This document shows, piece after piece, positions 42,742 to 50,906 of a stretch of DNA of 54,592 nt (the stretch's first letter is position 1; every line of letters begins with the position of its first letter). Where the stretch lies: the NCBI GenBank assembly GCA_040905265.1, contig JBBDRW010000032.1, positions 1 to 54,592 of the forward strand. Reading direction: 5' to 3'. Below the pieces are notes generated by a model that searched no databases, was not told where the DNA came from, and worked only from the letters and a program-made list of their open reading frames with translations. The DNA is from JBBDRW01 sp040905265. Lineage in GTDB: Bacteria; Bacteroidota; Rhodothermia; Balneolales; Balneolaceae. The position numbers and the translations under genes are program-made.

Positions 42742-43533
42742 CTAGTTAAAACTTCGAACCATCGATTCCACCAACAGGTACCAACCGTCTGTCAGGACAA
42801 ATACAAGGATTTTAAACGGGAGTGATACCATCACCGGGGGTAAGAAAATGATCCCCATAGAGAGCAGAATCGAGGTCACGACAAGATCGATCACCATGAA
42901 TGGCAGATAGATCATGAACCCGATTTGGAATGCGATCCGCAGCTCACTGATGATATAGGAGGGGACAACAACAAAAAGGGGGAGATCCTCAATCGTATCG
43001 ACCGTCTCGATCTCTACCATATCCATAAAGAATAACAGATCCTGATCCCTGGTCTGTTGAATCATAAACTCTTTCAAGGGCGTTGCTGCCACTACAAGGG
43101 CCTCCGCCTGGGTCATCTCCTCCTCGATATATGGCTGGATCGCCTGTTCATTGATGCTGTTGAACGTAGGCATCATAATAAAAATGGTGAGAAAAATCGC
43201 CAGCCCGATCAACACCTGGTTGGGGGGAGATTGTTGGGTCCCCAAACCCATTCTGAGAAAGAAAAAGACGACAATGATCCTTGTAAAACTGGTCATCATG
43301 GTGACAAATGCCGGACCGAATGAGAGGATCGTAATCAGAATAAGCGCCTGAATAGCCAGGGAAAAGTCCTCCGCTTCTCCACCGATCGACAGATCGATCT
43401 GTGGCAGAACCTGGGCGGTATACGGAACAGATACCTGAGCAGCGGCTACGGCAGATGGCAGAAGCAGCAAGCCGGCCATGCAACACAGAACAATCAATAC
43501 CGGCCTGAACAGGAAGTGCTGATGAAACTTCAT
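42742..43533 (-). CDS. fliP: Flagellar export protein FliP
   Basis: A 263-residue export-gate protein. A cleavable signal (PVLIVLCCMAGLLLLPSAVA) is followed by FGPAFVTMMTSFTRIIVVFF, GLGTQQSPPNQVLIGLAIFL and MGIIFLPPVMVSLPFKILVF, the FliP signature blocks, and ENYL-type ending LVESMVRSFN. Length canonical. Its stop TAG is at 42742-42744, inside the CTAGT direct repeat that flanks the MITE-like element. Confidence 0.95.
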   Translation of the reverse strand: MKFHQHFLFRPVLIVLCCMAGLLLLPSAVAAAQVSVPYTAQVLPQIDLSIGGEAEDFSLAIQALILITILSFGPAFVTMMTSFTRIIVVFFFLRMGLGTQQSPPNQVLIGLAIFLTIFIMMPTFNSINEQAIQPYIEEEMTQAEALVVAATPLKEFMIQQTRDQDLLFFMDMVEIETVDTIEDLPLFVVVPSYIISELRIAFQIGFMIYLPFMVIDLVVTSILLSMGIIFLPPVMVSLPFKILVFVLTDGWYLLVESMVRSFN

Positions 43534-43541
43534 AATTCTCT

Positions 43542-44102
43542 CTACGTTTTTCGTTTAAAAAGGCTATGGAAACTGCTCTCATCCCGGGCCTTTTCTGCCG
43601 GCAACTCGTCTCTCCACTCCTCTTTCGGACAACGGTGGAGAAGGTTAACCCCACCGGTTGCAACTCCCAAAACCCATATCTCGCCGTTGAGTTCTACAAT
43701 CCTCAGCTGCGTACCAGGCCCGAGAGAATGCATGCCAATCTCCCTGAGCCCTCGTTCGTCAACAGCCGGGCTTTTTGATCGTATCCAGAACCAGACGAGC
43801 GCGAGAATTGCAATCAGAACCAGGAAGGTTGTAAAAGCGTTGAAAAAAACTGAGGAAGAACGTTCCTCACTCTCTTCAGCTTGCTCCAGGGCTTCGGCCG
43901 GCGTTCGCAATGAGTTTCTCAAATTCTCCGTCCGCTGCTGCTGTGTGGTATCGATAATCTGTTCAGAGGAAGAGCCTGAAAACTCCATACGCGATACCAT
44001 AAAAATCCAGACAAGAAGCATCAATACGGCAAGCCCGATGACAATCTTGAGAATTTTTTTCGGGTCTCCCGATGCGGATGAAATCGTGTCGCGAAGATCC
44101 AT
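43542..44102 (-). CDS. fliO: Flagellar export protein FliO, with an extra N-terminal helix
   Basis: A 186-residue FliO. Two membrane helices are visible (about residues 18-36, VLMLLVWIFM; and about 88-107, FFNAFTTFLVLIAILALVWF), then the FliO domain LREIGMHSLGPGTQLRIVEL and NGEIWVLGVATGGV. Most FliO proteins have one helix. It overlaps the fliN stop by one base and ends 8 bases before fliP. Confidence 0.88.
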   Translation of the reverse strand: MDLRDTISSASGDPKKILKIVIGLAVLMLLVWIFMVSRMEFSGSSSEQIIDTTQQQRTENLRNSLRTPAEALEQAEESEERSSSVFFNAFTTFLVLIAILALVWFWIRSKSPAVDERGLREIGMHSLGPGTQLRIVELNGEIWVLGVATGGVNLLHRCPKEEWRDELPAEKARDESSFHSLFKRKT

Positions 44103-45097
44103 TATCTCAGTTGTGCAAGTCGTTGACGAGTAGAGATCAGGTTGGAGATACGGACTCCAAAATGCTCATCGATTACGACAACCTCGCCATGTGCAATCCG
44201 ATGGCCGTTGACAAGAATATCGACCGGTTCACCTGCCAGTTTTTCCAACTCTATCACCGATCCTTTCGCCAGCTGCAGCACTTTGCCCAACGGAAGTTCT
44301 ATCCTGCCCAGTTCGACGGATAGATCCATCTCGACATCCTTCAGGATATCCATGCTTTTCGATCCGTTTCCATTCAGGCCGGCCTCCATTTCACCGTCAA
44401 ATTCATCAAATTCAATATGTCGGCCGTTAATCACCTCCTCTTCCTGCCCCAACGCCGCCATCTCTTCTGCACCGGTTTCAGAGAAGTTATTCTCCTCCGT
44501 TTTACCCTCTGACGGCTCGACCCGGATGGTTTCACTTTCCGGTTTCTCCACCCCGTCCTGCCCGGTTTCCGGTTCATCAACAGCTTCTGCTTCGGATGTG
44601 ACATCTCCCATTAAAAATTCAGCCCGAACCGGATTATCCGACACTCCTGTGACGGACAGCCTTGCATTATAGTAGTGGCCGTTGGTGAGCTTTTTCTCCG
44701 CCTGCGCCAACGTGATGAGCTCGATCTCCGTCAGTTCCGGATTCAGCCCGTTTTTTTCAAAGGACGGGAGGAGTGCTTTCAGAAGGTCTCCTGAAAACTT
44801 CTTCAGAAGGTCGCGAGTCACTTCGTTGTTGCTCTTCTCATCGACTCCAAGCATGATACTGGAGAGAATGCTGTACCACTCCGATTCCAGCAGCACAATA
44901 AGGTCCGCTCCATGTTTTTCATCCCGTGCATAGAGAAGAATGTCGCTCTTTTCAACACCCTCCAGAGATTTCTCTTTTTCGATCCAGCCATCCGAACCGA
45001 TCTCGATATTCGCCTCTTCCAGCAAGGTATCAGTCAGAAACCCGGCAACAGCCGGCAGATAGTTCTGCAACAGTTCTTTCCAGTTCTCTTTTGTCAT
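44102..45097 (-). CDS. fliN: Flagellar switch protein FliN/FliY with CheC-like N-terminal domain
   Basis: A 331-residue switch protein. The last 80 residues are the FliN SpoA domain (VEMDLSVELGRIELPLGKVL then LVNGHRIAHGEVVVIDEHFG). The first 170 residues resemble the CheC-like domain of FliY (EWYSILSSIMLGVDEKSNNE; VTRDLLKKFSGDLLKALLPS), but the ExxN phosphatase residues are not seen. A Glu-rich linker joins the parts. The usual FliN length is 100-140, so this is a FliY-like form. It overlaps fliM as ATGA. Confidence 0.9.
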   Translation of the reverse strand: MTKENWKELLQNYLPAVAGFLTDTLLEEANIEIGSDGWIEKEKSLEGVEKSDILLYARDEKHGADLIVLLESEWYSILSSIMLGVDEKSNNEVTRDLLKKFSGDLLKALLPSFEKNGLNPELTEIELITLAQAEKKLTNGHYYNARLSVTGVSDNPVRAEFLMGDVTSEAEAVDEPETGQDGVEKPESETIRVEPSEGKTEENNFSETGAEEMAALGQEEEVINGRHIEFDEFDGEMEAGLNGNGSKSMDILKDVEMDLSVELGRIELPLGKVLQLAKGSVIELEKLAGEPVDILVNGHRIAHGEVVVIDEHFGVRISNLISTRQRLAQLR

Positions 45098-46029
45098 AAC
45101 AGCTCCTGTTCGTTGATTGCTTCTACAAGTTCATAGATTTTCACTGCCCGCCTCCCCTGGATCACCCCGGGAAATGCAGTCATTTTCTTGACTCCGTTAA
45201 TGTGTACTTCCAGTGGCTTGTCCGTTTTCTGCCCCAGGGTAAGCGCATCCCCCTCCTTGAGGTCAACCAGCTCTTTAATCGTCAATTTAGATTTTCCCAA
45301 CAGCGGCTGAACCGTAACATTGGCGTCCATCAGCGTTCTCTCATACGCTTCCAGCTCCGGCCCGGATAGCTGTTCATCTTTCAGATGCGCGCCCCTGCTG
45401 AGAGCTGCGTCATTCATCACCTCTTTTAACAGGCCGTACGGATAGGAGAAGTAGAATTCCACGCTCCAGTCCGACGTTTCAACTTTCATCCGGACAACAA
45501 TCGTCGGATCAAGAGAGATATGATGAATATTGTCGGACTTGCTCTCGAAGAGCTTTTTTTGAATTTTGAACTCTTTGTAGGGATCCCAGGCGGTAAGCAG
45601 CTCTCTGATCACATTGTTCATAACCCGGTTGACGATCTTCTCTTCAATCGTCGTAAGTGTCCGTTTCTCCGCAAATGGGTCCCCCTTCCCGCCGCTTTGC
45701 CGTTCAATGAGATAGAGACTGAACGGAGTTGGCATAACAACGATCACTTCTCCTGAACCCCCCTCCATCGTAAGCAGATAGATCACCCCGGGGCTGTCGA
45801 TGCTCTGGATAAATTCGGTTGATGAGATCTGGTCGATCTGATGGAGATAGATCTCCACCTTCTGCCGAAGGGCACTGCTGAAGATCCGGGTCAGTTTCCT
45901 GGCAAGAGCATCGTGGATCGTGCGCAGAGTACGCATAATCTCTTTGCTAAAGAGCTTCGGATGCCTGAAATCATAGGATTCTACATACTTCCTGTTTCCC
46001 GGCTTTGTTGTCGGGCTCTTTACATTCAT
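45094..46029 (-). CDS. fliM: Flagellar switch protein FliM lacking the CheY-binding peptide
   Basis: A 311-residue switch protein. YDFRHPKLFSKEIMRTLRTI and IHDALARKLTRIFSSALRQK are the FliM core, and the C-terminal SpoA domain has LVDLKEGDALTLGQKTDKPL. The core begins at residue 19: the N-terminal EIDALL-type CheY-P-docking peptide is absent, and no in-frame extension beyond 9 codons exists because a stop lies at 46057. There is no obvious ribosome site. It overlaps fliN by four bases. Confidence 0.93.
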   Translation of the reverse strand: MNVKSPTTKPGNRKYVESYDFRHPKLFSKEIMRTLRTIHDALARKLTRIFSSALRQKVEIYLHQIDQISSTEFIQSIDSPGVIYLLTMEGGSGEVIVVMPTPFSLYLIERQSGGKGDPFAEKRTLTTIEEKIVNRVMNNVIRELLTAWDPYKEFKIQKKLFESKSDNIHHISLDPTIVVRMKVETSDWSVEFYFSYPYGLLKEVMNDAALSRGAHLKDEQLSGPELEAYERTLMDANVTVQPLLGKSKLTIKELVDLKEGDALTLGQKTDKPLEVHINGVKKMTAFPGVIQGRRAVKIYELVEAINEQELL

Positions 46030-46056
46030 TCGATCTGGATCGTTCGGTTTTCGGTA

Positions 46057-46533
46057 TCATTGCATGACATATCTTGTGTAATACAAATTGCGTACCGAAC
46101 GCAGGCCGATTGCCTGATTTACAACCTCGGCAAGTTCCCCCCGAAGCCGCTCCCTCTCTTCAAACTCGCCGAGCTGTTGAACAGTACGGCTCGAGAGGAG
46201 TTCCATCATATCGTGTTTGATCCGTTGAATATTCTGCTCAACCAGGGCTATATGGTCTGTATGCTGCAATTCAAGGTTGCATTCGACAACCAGGTAGCGC
46301 TGGCCACGGGTCTCGGCCGGATTCACGATCAGCTCTTCTATCTGAAAATAAACCGGCTCCTCGCTTGCCAAAAATGAACTGGTGAACGTATAGATCTGCT
46401 CATAATTTTTATCAACAATCGCATACGCCAACAGCATCGGTGCCAAAACGAAGATCCCGATCAGGAAATATTTTCCGACGGACTGAACTTTTGAACCTTT
46501 TTTAGGTTTTTGATCTGTTACCTCTTCTGCCAT
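46057..46533 (-). CDS. fliL: Flagellar basal body protein FliL
   Basis: A 158-residue single-helix membrane protein (KYFLIGIFVLAPMLLAYAIV) with a periplasmic FliL domain, including VNPAETRGQRYLVVECNLEL and IKHDMMELLSSRTVQQLGEF. Start at ATG 46531-46533, which has AGGAGG 8 bases upstream; an upstream TTG is less likely. FliL forms a ring around the stator. Confidence 0.9.
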   Translation of the reverse strand: MAEEVTDQKPKKGSKVQSVGKYFLIGIFVLAPMLLAYAIVDKNYEQIYTFTSSFLASEEPVYFQIEELIVNPAETRGQRYLVVECNLELQHTDHIALVEQNIQRIKHDMMELLSSRTVQQLGEFEERERLRGELAEVVNQAIGLRSVRNLYYTRYVMQ

Positions 46534-46591
46534 AGGTATTCCCTCCTCTCGCTTCAAAATGTTACTGTTTGGTTATTTGTGTAATATCCTG

Positions 46592-47320
46592 CTATTCAGG
46601 AACCTGTACATCTGCCTCTCCGATGCCCGGGTCCGGTGGCTCTATCAATTCCTGGTACCGGACATAAATCTCCACCCGCCGGTTCTGCCTCCTCCCTTCC
46701 GGGGTCTCATTGGCTGCAAGCGGCCTGTACTCCCCGAAACTGGTAGCCTGAAACTGTTCCGGAATCAACAGGCTTCGTTCCTGAATAAAGAGAACCACAG
46801 AAACAGCCCGGGCAGCTCCAAGGTGCCAGTTGGACCGGTAGGGCGAGTTCTGGCTGATCGGCACATCATCGGTATGCCCTTGTACCTCAATGTCAACAAT
46901 CGATTCGTTTAAAACGGATGCGACCTCCTCCAGAGTAATCTGCCCGGAAGGCAGAATCTCTGTAGAGCCGCTCTCAAAGGTCAGATCTCCACTCAGGGTC
47001 AGTTTTACACCCTCGTCAGTCTGCTCAATATTCACCTGTGAGGAGAGCCCCTGCTGCTCCAGGAACTCCTGTACTGCTTCCCACATCTCCATAATAGTCT
47101 CTTGGGCATCCTCCCTGGAACTGCTGTTGCTCTCGGAAACAACAGCGCTCTCCGACATGACACCCGTTGATTTCTGAAAAAAGGAGACGAAATTATCAAA
47201 CGTAGACTCGTCAATACCCGGGGTGAGCATATAGAGCAGGACAAAGAAGACCAGCAGCAACGTCATCAGGTCGCTGTAGGTCATCAGCCAGTTTCCAGAA
47301 TTTGCTTTAGCTCGTCCCAT
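46592..47320 (-). CDS. motB: Stator protein MotB (PomB-like)
   Basis: A 242-residue stator protein. The ion-binding Asp17 lies in WLMTYSDLMTLLLVFFVLLY, and the C-terminal OmpA domain (VEVQGHTDDVPISQNSPYRS) binds peptidoglycan. The FFVLL-type helix is like PomB/MotS-type, sodium-driven stators more than E. coli MotB. It overlaps motA by 37 bases. Confidence 0.9.
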   Translation of the reverse strand: MGRAKANSGNWLMTYSDLMTLLLVFFVLLYMLTPGIDESTFDNFVSFFQKSTGVMSESAVVSESNSSSREDAQETIMEMWEAVQEFLEQQGLSSQVNIEQTDEGVKLTLSGDLTFESGSTEILPSGQITLEEVASVLNESIVDIEVQGHTDDVPISQNSPYRSNWHLGAARAVSVVLFIQERSLLIPEQFQATSFGEYRPLAANETPEGRRQNRRVEIYVRYQELIEPPDPGIGEADVQVPE

Positions 47321-48162
47321 TCTTTGTCCTGTTGTTCAATCCAGAGTTTATAAAGCCGTTCATCCCGCTGTTTGTTTAACCGGATGCCTTCATGGTACTT
47401 GATATATTCGGCGCGGCGGTGAGGATCTACATATATGAGCATCTTCTTCTCCATTACCCTGGGATTTTCACCATCCACAATGGACAGGATTCCTACCCGG
47501 AACATCTCTTTCCGGTTCAGAGAGAGTTCACTCAGATAATCCAGTTTTCCCGCCAGTGGCCCCAAAATCATATTGGCAATGATCGCGCCGTATAGTGTCG
47601 TCAACAGGGCTACCGAGAGCCCGACCCCCAGTGATTGGGGGTCTGTAATATTCTGGAGCATCAAAACCATCCCGATCACTGTACCGATCATGCCGAATGC
47701 AGGAGCGTAGTTGGACATCGCATCCAGGACGTTCACCGATATCTCAATTCTTCGTTCTGCACTGTTAATCTCGGATCGCATGATATCATCCATACTCTCC
47801 TTCTTGAAACCGTCAACTGCCAGCCGAAGGCTGTTGCTCAGGAACGGATCCTGAATATGTTGAATATCATCATCCAGAATCAGCAACCCTTCTGTGCGAA
47901 CACGCCTGGCAAACATGTTCATCAGTTCCATGTCTGTGCGAAGATCCACCTCTGATGCGCCCATCATCTCGCTGATCGTACTGAAACTGTCCTTGATATT
48001 CTCAAGGCTGAAGTTCACCATCGTTGCTGCAACGATTCCTCCGATCACGATCAGAACACTGGAGAGACTTACGAACACACCCAGCTCTCCCTGCGTCATG
48101 ATGGCAAACAAGATCAGAGTGGCGCCTGATAACAATCCTAAAATGGTCGATCTGTCTAACAT
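47284..48162 (-). CDS. motA: Stator protein MotA (PomA-like)
   Basis: A 292-residue stator protein with four helices. TILGLLSGATLILFAIMTQG and SSVLIVIGGIVAATMVNFSL match the PomA group start, and APAFGMIGTVIGMVLMLQNI with LSVALLTTLYGAIIANMILG are the helix 3/4 signatures. I choose ATG 48160-48162 (MLDRSTILG), with AGAGAGG directly upstream; a longer start at 48189 overlaps the sigma-28-like promoter. The promoter would put transcription start close to this ATG, giving a very short leader. Confidence 0.9.
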   Translation of the reverse strand: MLDRSTILGLLSGATLILFAIMTQGELGVFVSLSSVLIVIGGIVAATMVNFSLENIKDSFSTISEMMGASEVDLRTDMELMNMFARRVRTEGLLILDDDIQHIQDPFLSNSLRLAVDGFKKESMDDIMRSEINSAERRIEISVNVLDAMSNYAPAFGMIGTVIGMVLMLQNITDPQSLGVGLSVALLTTLYGAIIANMILGPLAGKLDYLSELSLNRKEMFRVGILSIVDGENPRVMEKKMLIYVDPHRRAEYIKYHEGIRLNKQRDERLYKLWIEQQDKEWDELKQILETG

Positions 48163-48169
48163 ACCTCTC

Positions 48170-48196
48170 TTATCGACCCGGCATTTCAATACTTAA
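48170..48196 (-). promoter_or_regulatory. Sigma-28-like promoter of the motA operon
   Basis: On the minus strand TTAAGTAT, 11 bases, GTCGATAA: six of eight and seven of eight matches to the FliA consensus, with exact spacing. It lies just 7 bases before the chosen motA ATG, so the transcript may be nearly leaderless. Confidence 0.65.
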
Positions 48197-48235
48197 CCCG
48201 GATCAGAAGATTGAATTCAGGAGTCAGGATCAGGT

Positions 48236-48347
48236 AGACCGGAGTGCGGGGCTCCAGGAAAAAAATCCGCTCCGGCCCGAATCCTGTCATGTGACCCGAA
48301 TCGTTATGGACCTTTGGATTCTTTCCCTGGAGAGCTGCACTCCGGGC
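48236..48347. repeat. 112-bp dispersed palindromic repeat, copy D
   Basis: Same element and orientation as copies A, B and C. Left arm GGAGTGCGGGGCTCCAGG, right arm GGATTCTTTCCCTGGAGAG..CTGCACTCCGGGC. It sits between the motA promoter and the flgE terminator. Confidence 0.85.
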
Positions 48348-48386
48348 GGACTATAGGGCAGAATTTAGAATAGAGGGGTCAGAAGT

Positions 48387-48410
48387 CTGCATTCTGCATT
48401 CTATATTCTA
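48387..48410. repeat. Heptamer tandem repeat CTGCATT
   Basis: Two exact CTGCATT units and one variant CTATATT, next to palindromic copy D and directly before the flgE terminator hairpin. Confidence 0.7.
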
Positions 48411-48459
48411 AAAAACCCTGAGCAGATTCCGCCAATGGCTTTATCTACTCAGGGTTTTT
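48411..48459 (-). terminator. Intrinsic terminator downstream of flgE
   Basis: A perfect 12-bp stem, AAAAACCCTGAG (48411-48422) with CTCAGGGTTTTT (48448-48459), with a 25-base loop. On the minus strand it ends in a T tract. It is 15 bases after the flgE stop and closes the fliI-to-flgE operon; the A/T-rich ends would let it work both ways. Confidence 0.85.
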
Positions 48460-48474
48460 GGAAATTGGCCTGAA

Positions 48475-50103
48475 TTATCGCTTCAGGTTCACCGCCTCCA
48501 TCAACATCTCATCAGACGTACTGATGACCCGTGCGTTGGACTGATAGGCTCTCTGGGAAGTAATCATCTCGGTAAACTCCTTCGCCAGATCCACATTGGA
48601 TCCTTCCAGAGTACCGGAATTGATGTTTGATTCAGCAAGATTATTCGCCGTATCTACAAAGATTTCACCGGCAGCTGACGTTGCCCTGAACAGGCCACTG
48701 CCAATCATCTCCAGTCCATTCTCGTTTTGTGCCAGGGCAATGGACATCTGTCCCAGAACCATGTTCTGCCCGTTGTCGTAGATCCCTTCTACCCGGCCGT
48801 CACCGTCAATATTGATATCCACAAGAGATCCCTGTGCATACCCGTCCTGGCCGATTACTTTCGCCGTATTGGAACCGGCAAATTGTGTGAACCGGGTTCC
48901 CTTGGATTCGTCACCCAACTGAATGTCAAAACTCATGGCGTTGGCTCCATTTCCAGGATCAAAGGTGAGATTCAACAGATTATCAGATTCAAGCTGTCCC
49001 ATCTCGTCAAACTCCACAGTTCCTGTCCCTCCCCCGGTAATCTCCTGCCCATCGAGAAAACGGGCGGTATAGTCCCATTCATTTTCACCGGTCTGGCTGA
49101 ACTCCAGAATCAGGGAGTGTGCACGGCCGAGATCGTCATAGACAGTTGTACTCATGGTACGGGACTGAGTGCTTCCTTCCTGTGTCTGCATAAATGCGGG
49201 GAAGTTGATTGCACCGGCACCGGTTGTTACGGACGCGCCGGTAAGCTGCAGCTCACTGTCTCCCAACTGTGAGGAGCGCAGTGTCATCACTCCGTCCAGA
49301 AATTCAAGATTTCCCTGTGGGTCCGGAGTATTCAGACCGGCGTTAAACGCATCGATCATTTCCTGTACCGTATCCCCTGTGGTATATGTATAGTCAACTG
49401 TATCCACAGTACCGTCATTGAGTACGACGTCAAAGGTTATCTCATCACCATTCGCAAGCGGTGTGTCGACCTGAGTCAGATCATTCAGATCAGTCGTCAA
49501 CTCAGCGACAGCGCCTCCGGCTATCGTCAGAGCGTTCTGTGCCTGGGAAACCTGCAGAGCACTCGTATTCGCGTTGAGATTGCCGGCAAGCGTCACCACA
49601 TCGGACTGCTTAGGCTGGAGTGCATTTTCAAAATCTACACGAATCGAATCCGGAATCCCGCCAGGAAGTATGTTTCCGCTGGCATCAGCGTTGTACCCTT
49701 GTACAAAACGCCCACCCTGATCGACGAGATAACCGTCCTTGTTAAAGACAAAATTACCGGCACGGGTCAGCAGGTTTTCCCCGCCTTCATTCACCATAAA
49801 ATATCCGCTCCCTTCAATTGCCAGGTCGGTGTTCCGGCCTGTTGTCTGAAGTGCTCCCTGGCTAAAGTCCCGGTCGATCGAGGAGACCCGAACTCCGAGG
49901 CCTACCTGGTTATTCATCTGCGGAGAAGAGTCCCCCCCGCCTGACCGGCCGATATTCTGATTCATCATCTCCGAGAAGGAGACGCTTGAAGATTTATACC
50001 CTGCCGTTGCTACATTGGCGATATTATTGCCAATGACATCCATCTTGGTTTGAAAAGACCTCAAACCGCTGACTCCTGAGTTTAATGATCTGATTAAAGA
50101 CAT
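48475..50103 (-). CDS. flgE: Flagellar hook protein FlgE
   Basis: A 542-residue hook protein. SLIRSLNSGVSGLRSFQTKM and NNIANVATAGYKSSSVSFSE are the N-terminal signature; the C-terminus VDLAKEFTEMITSQRAYQSN then ARVISTSDEMLMEAVNL is canonical. The middle is an enlarged surface region (E. coli FlgE is 402). A good ribosome site AAGGAGC lies before the ATG. It is the last gene of the operon. Confidence 0.96.
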   Translation of the reverse strand: MSLIRSLNSGVSGLRSFQTKMDVIGNNIANVATAGYKSSSVSFSEMMNQNIGRSGGGDSSPQMNNQVGLGVRVSSIDRDFSQGALQTTGRNTDLAIEGSGYFMVNEGGENLLTRAGNFVFNKDGYLVDQGGRFVQGYNADASGNILPGGIPDSIRVDFENALQPKQSDVVTLAGNLNANTSALQVSQAQNALTIAGGAVAELTTDLNDLTQVDTPLANGDEITFDVVLNDGTVDTVDYTYTTGDTVQEMIDAFNAGLNTPDPQGNLEFLDGVMTLRSSQLGDSELQLTGASVTTGAGAINFPAFMQTQEGSTQSRTMSTTVYDDLGRAHSLILEFSQTGENEWDYTARFLDGQEITGGGTGTVEFDEMGQLESDNLLNLTFDPGNGANAMSFDIQLGDESKGTRFTQFAGSNTAKVIGQDGYAQGSLVDINIDGDGRVEGIYDNGQNMVLGQMSIALAQNENGLEMIGSGLFRATSAAGEIFVDTANNLAESNINSGTLEGSNVDLAKEFTEMITSQRAYQSNARVISTSDEMLMEAVNLKR

Positions 50104-50210
50104 ATGATTGCTCCTTGGTTAATGTTCGACAACCGCTAAAACGGCCGCCATGCATCCCTGCCATGATTTCCGGACAGTTCCGCGGTTGTTATTGATTTAT
50201 AGTTTTCGTT

Positions 50211-50894
50211 TCACATAAGATGCTTGCCACGTACCTCTTCCACATCCCCGATCGGGATTTCAACGCCATTCACAGTAAGGAGCACACCCTGTCCCGTGAA
50301 TCTCACTTTATCGACGATCCCCTCGGTATAGACGAGTGACTCGACGGCAGCTCCCTCATTGGAAGCCACAACTTCAACCGTGTAGTTTCCTTCCCCCATC
50401 CTCTCGCCGCTGTTGTTGTAACCGTCCCAAATCCACTGGTTTTCACCTGCCGGGGCACCGGCCATAGTTTCTCTGCGTATCTCGTTTCCATCTGCGCCTC
50501 GTACAATGATATCTAACTGGGACGCGGAGTTTTGAAGTTTGTAACTGACAGAAGCGCTCTGAGCCGGTTCCAGATAGACCTGATCACTCAGCGCCTTGAC
50601 TGACTGGCCGGTCAATGAGGCTGCCATCGAGTTGGTCAGGCTGCTGCTCATCAACTCCTGGCTGTTCCTCAGTGTCTCGATCCCCTCATTCACACCGATC
50701 AGCTGCTCAACAGAGTTAAACTGGGCAAGCTGTGAAGCAAATTCAGTACCATCCATAGGATTAATCGGATCCTGATGGCGCATTTGCGCAATCAACAGCT
50801 GAAGGAACTCCTGCTGGCCCAACTCTGTATTGGGCTTGTTTGCCTGGCCGGATGAGCCAGACTCGATAAGGTTTGCAAGATTCGAAATTTCCAT
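50211..50894 (-). CDS. flgD: Hook assembly scaffold FlgD
   Basis: A 227-residue hook cap. QQEFLQLLIAQMRHQDPINP is the FlgD export/cap signature, and NQWIWDGYNNSGERMGEGNY is the C-terminal Ig-like/FlgD domain. It lies 12 bases after fliK and 107 before flgE. Confidence 0.95.
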   Translation of the reverse strand: MEISNLANLIESGSSGQANKPNTELGQQEFLQLLIAQMRHQDPINPMDGTEFASQLAQFNSVEQLIGVNEGIETLRNSQELMSSSLTNSMAASLTGQSVKALSDQVYLEPAQSASVSYKLQNSASQLDIIVRGADGNEIRRETMAGAPAGENQWIWDGYNNSGERMGEGNYTVEVVASNEGAAVESLVYTEGIVDKVRFTGQGVLLTVNGVEIPIGDVEEVRGKHLM

Positions 50895-50906
50895 ACTCTT
50901 CTCCGG

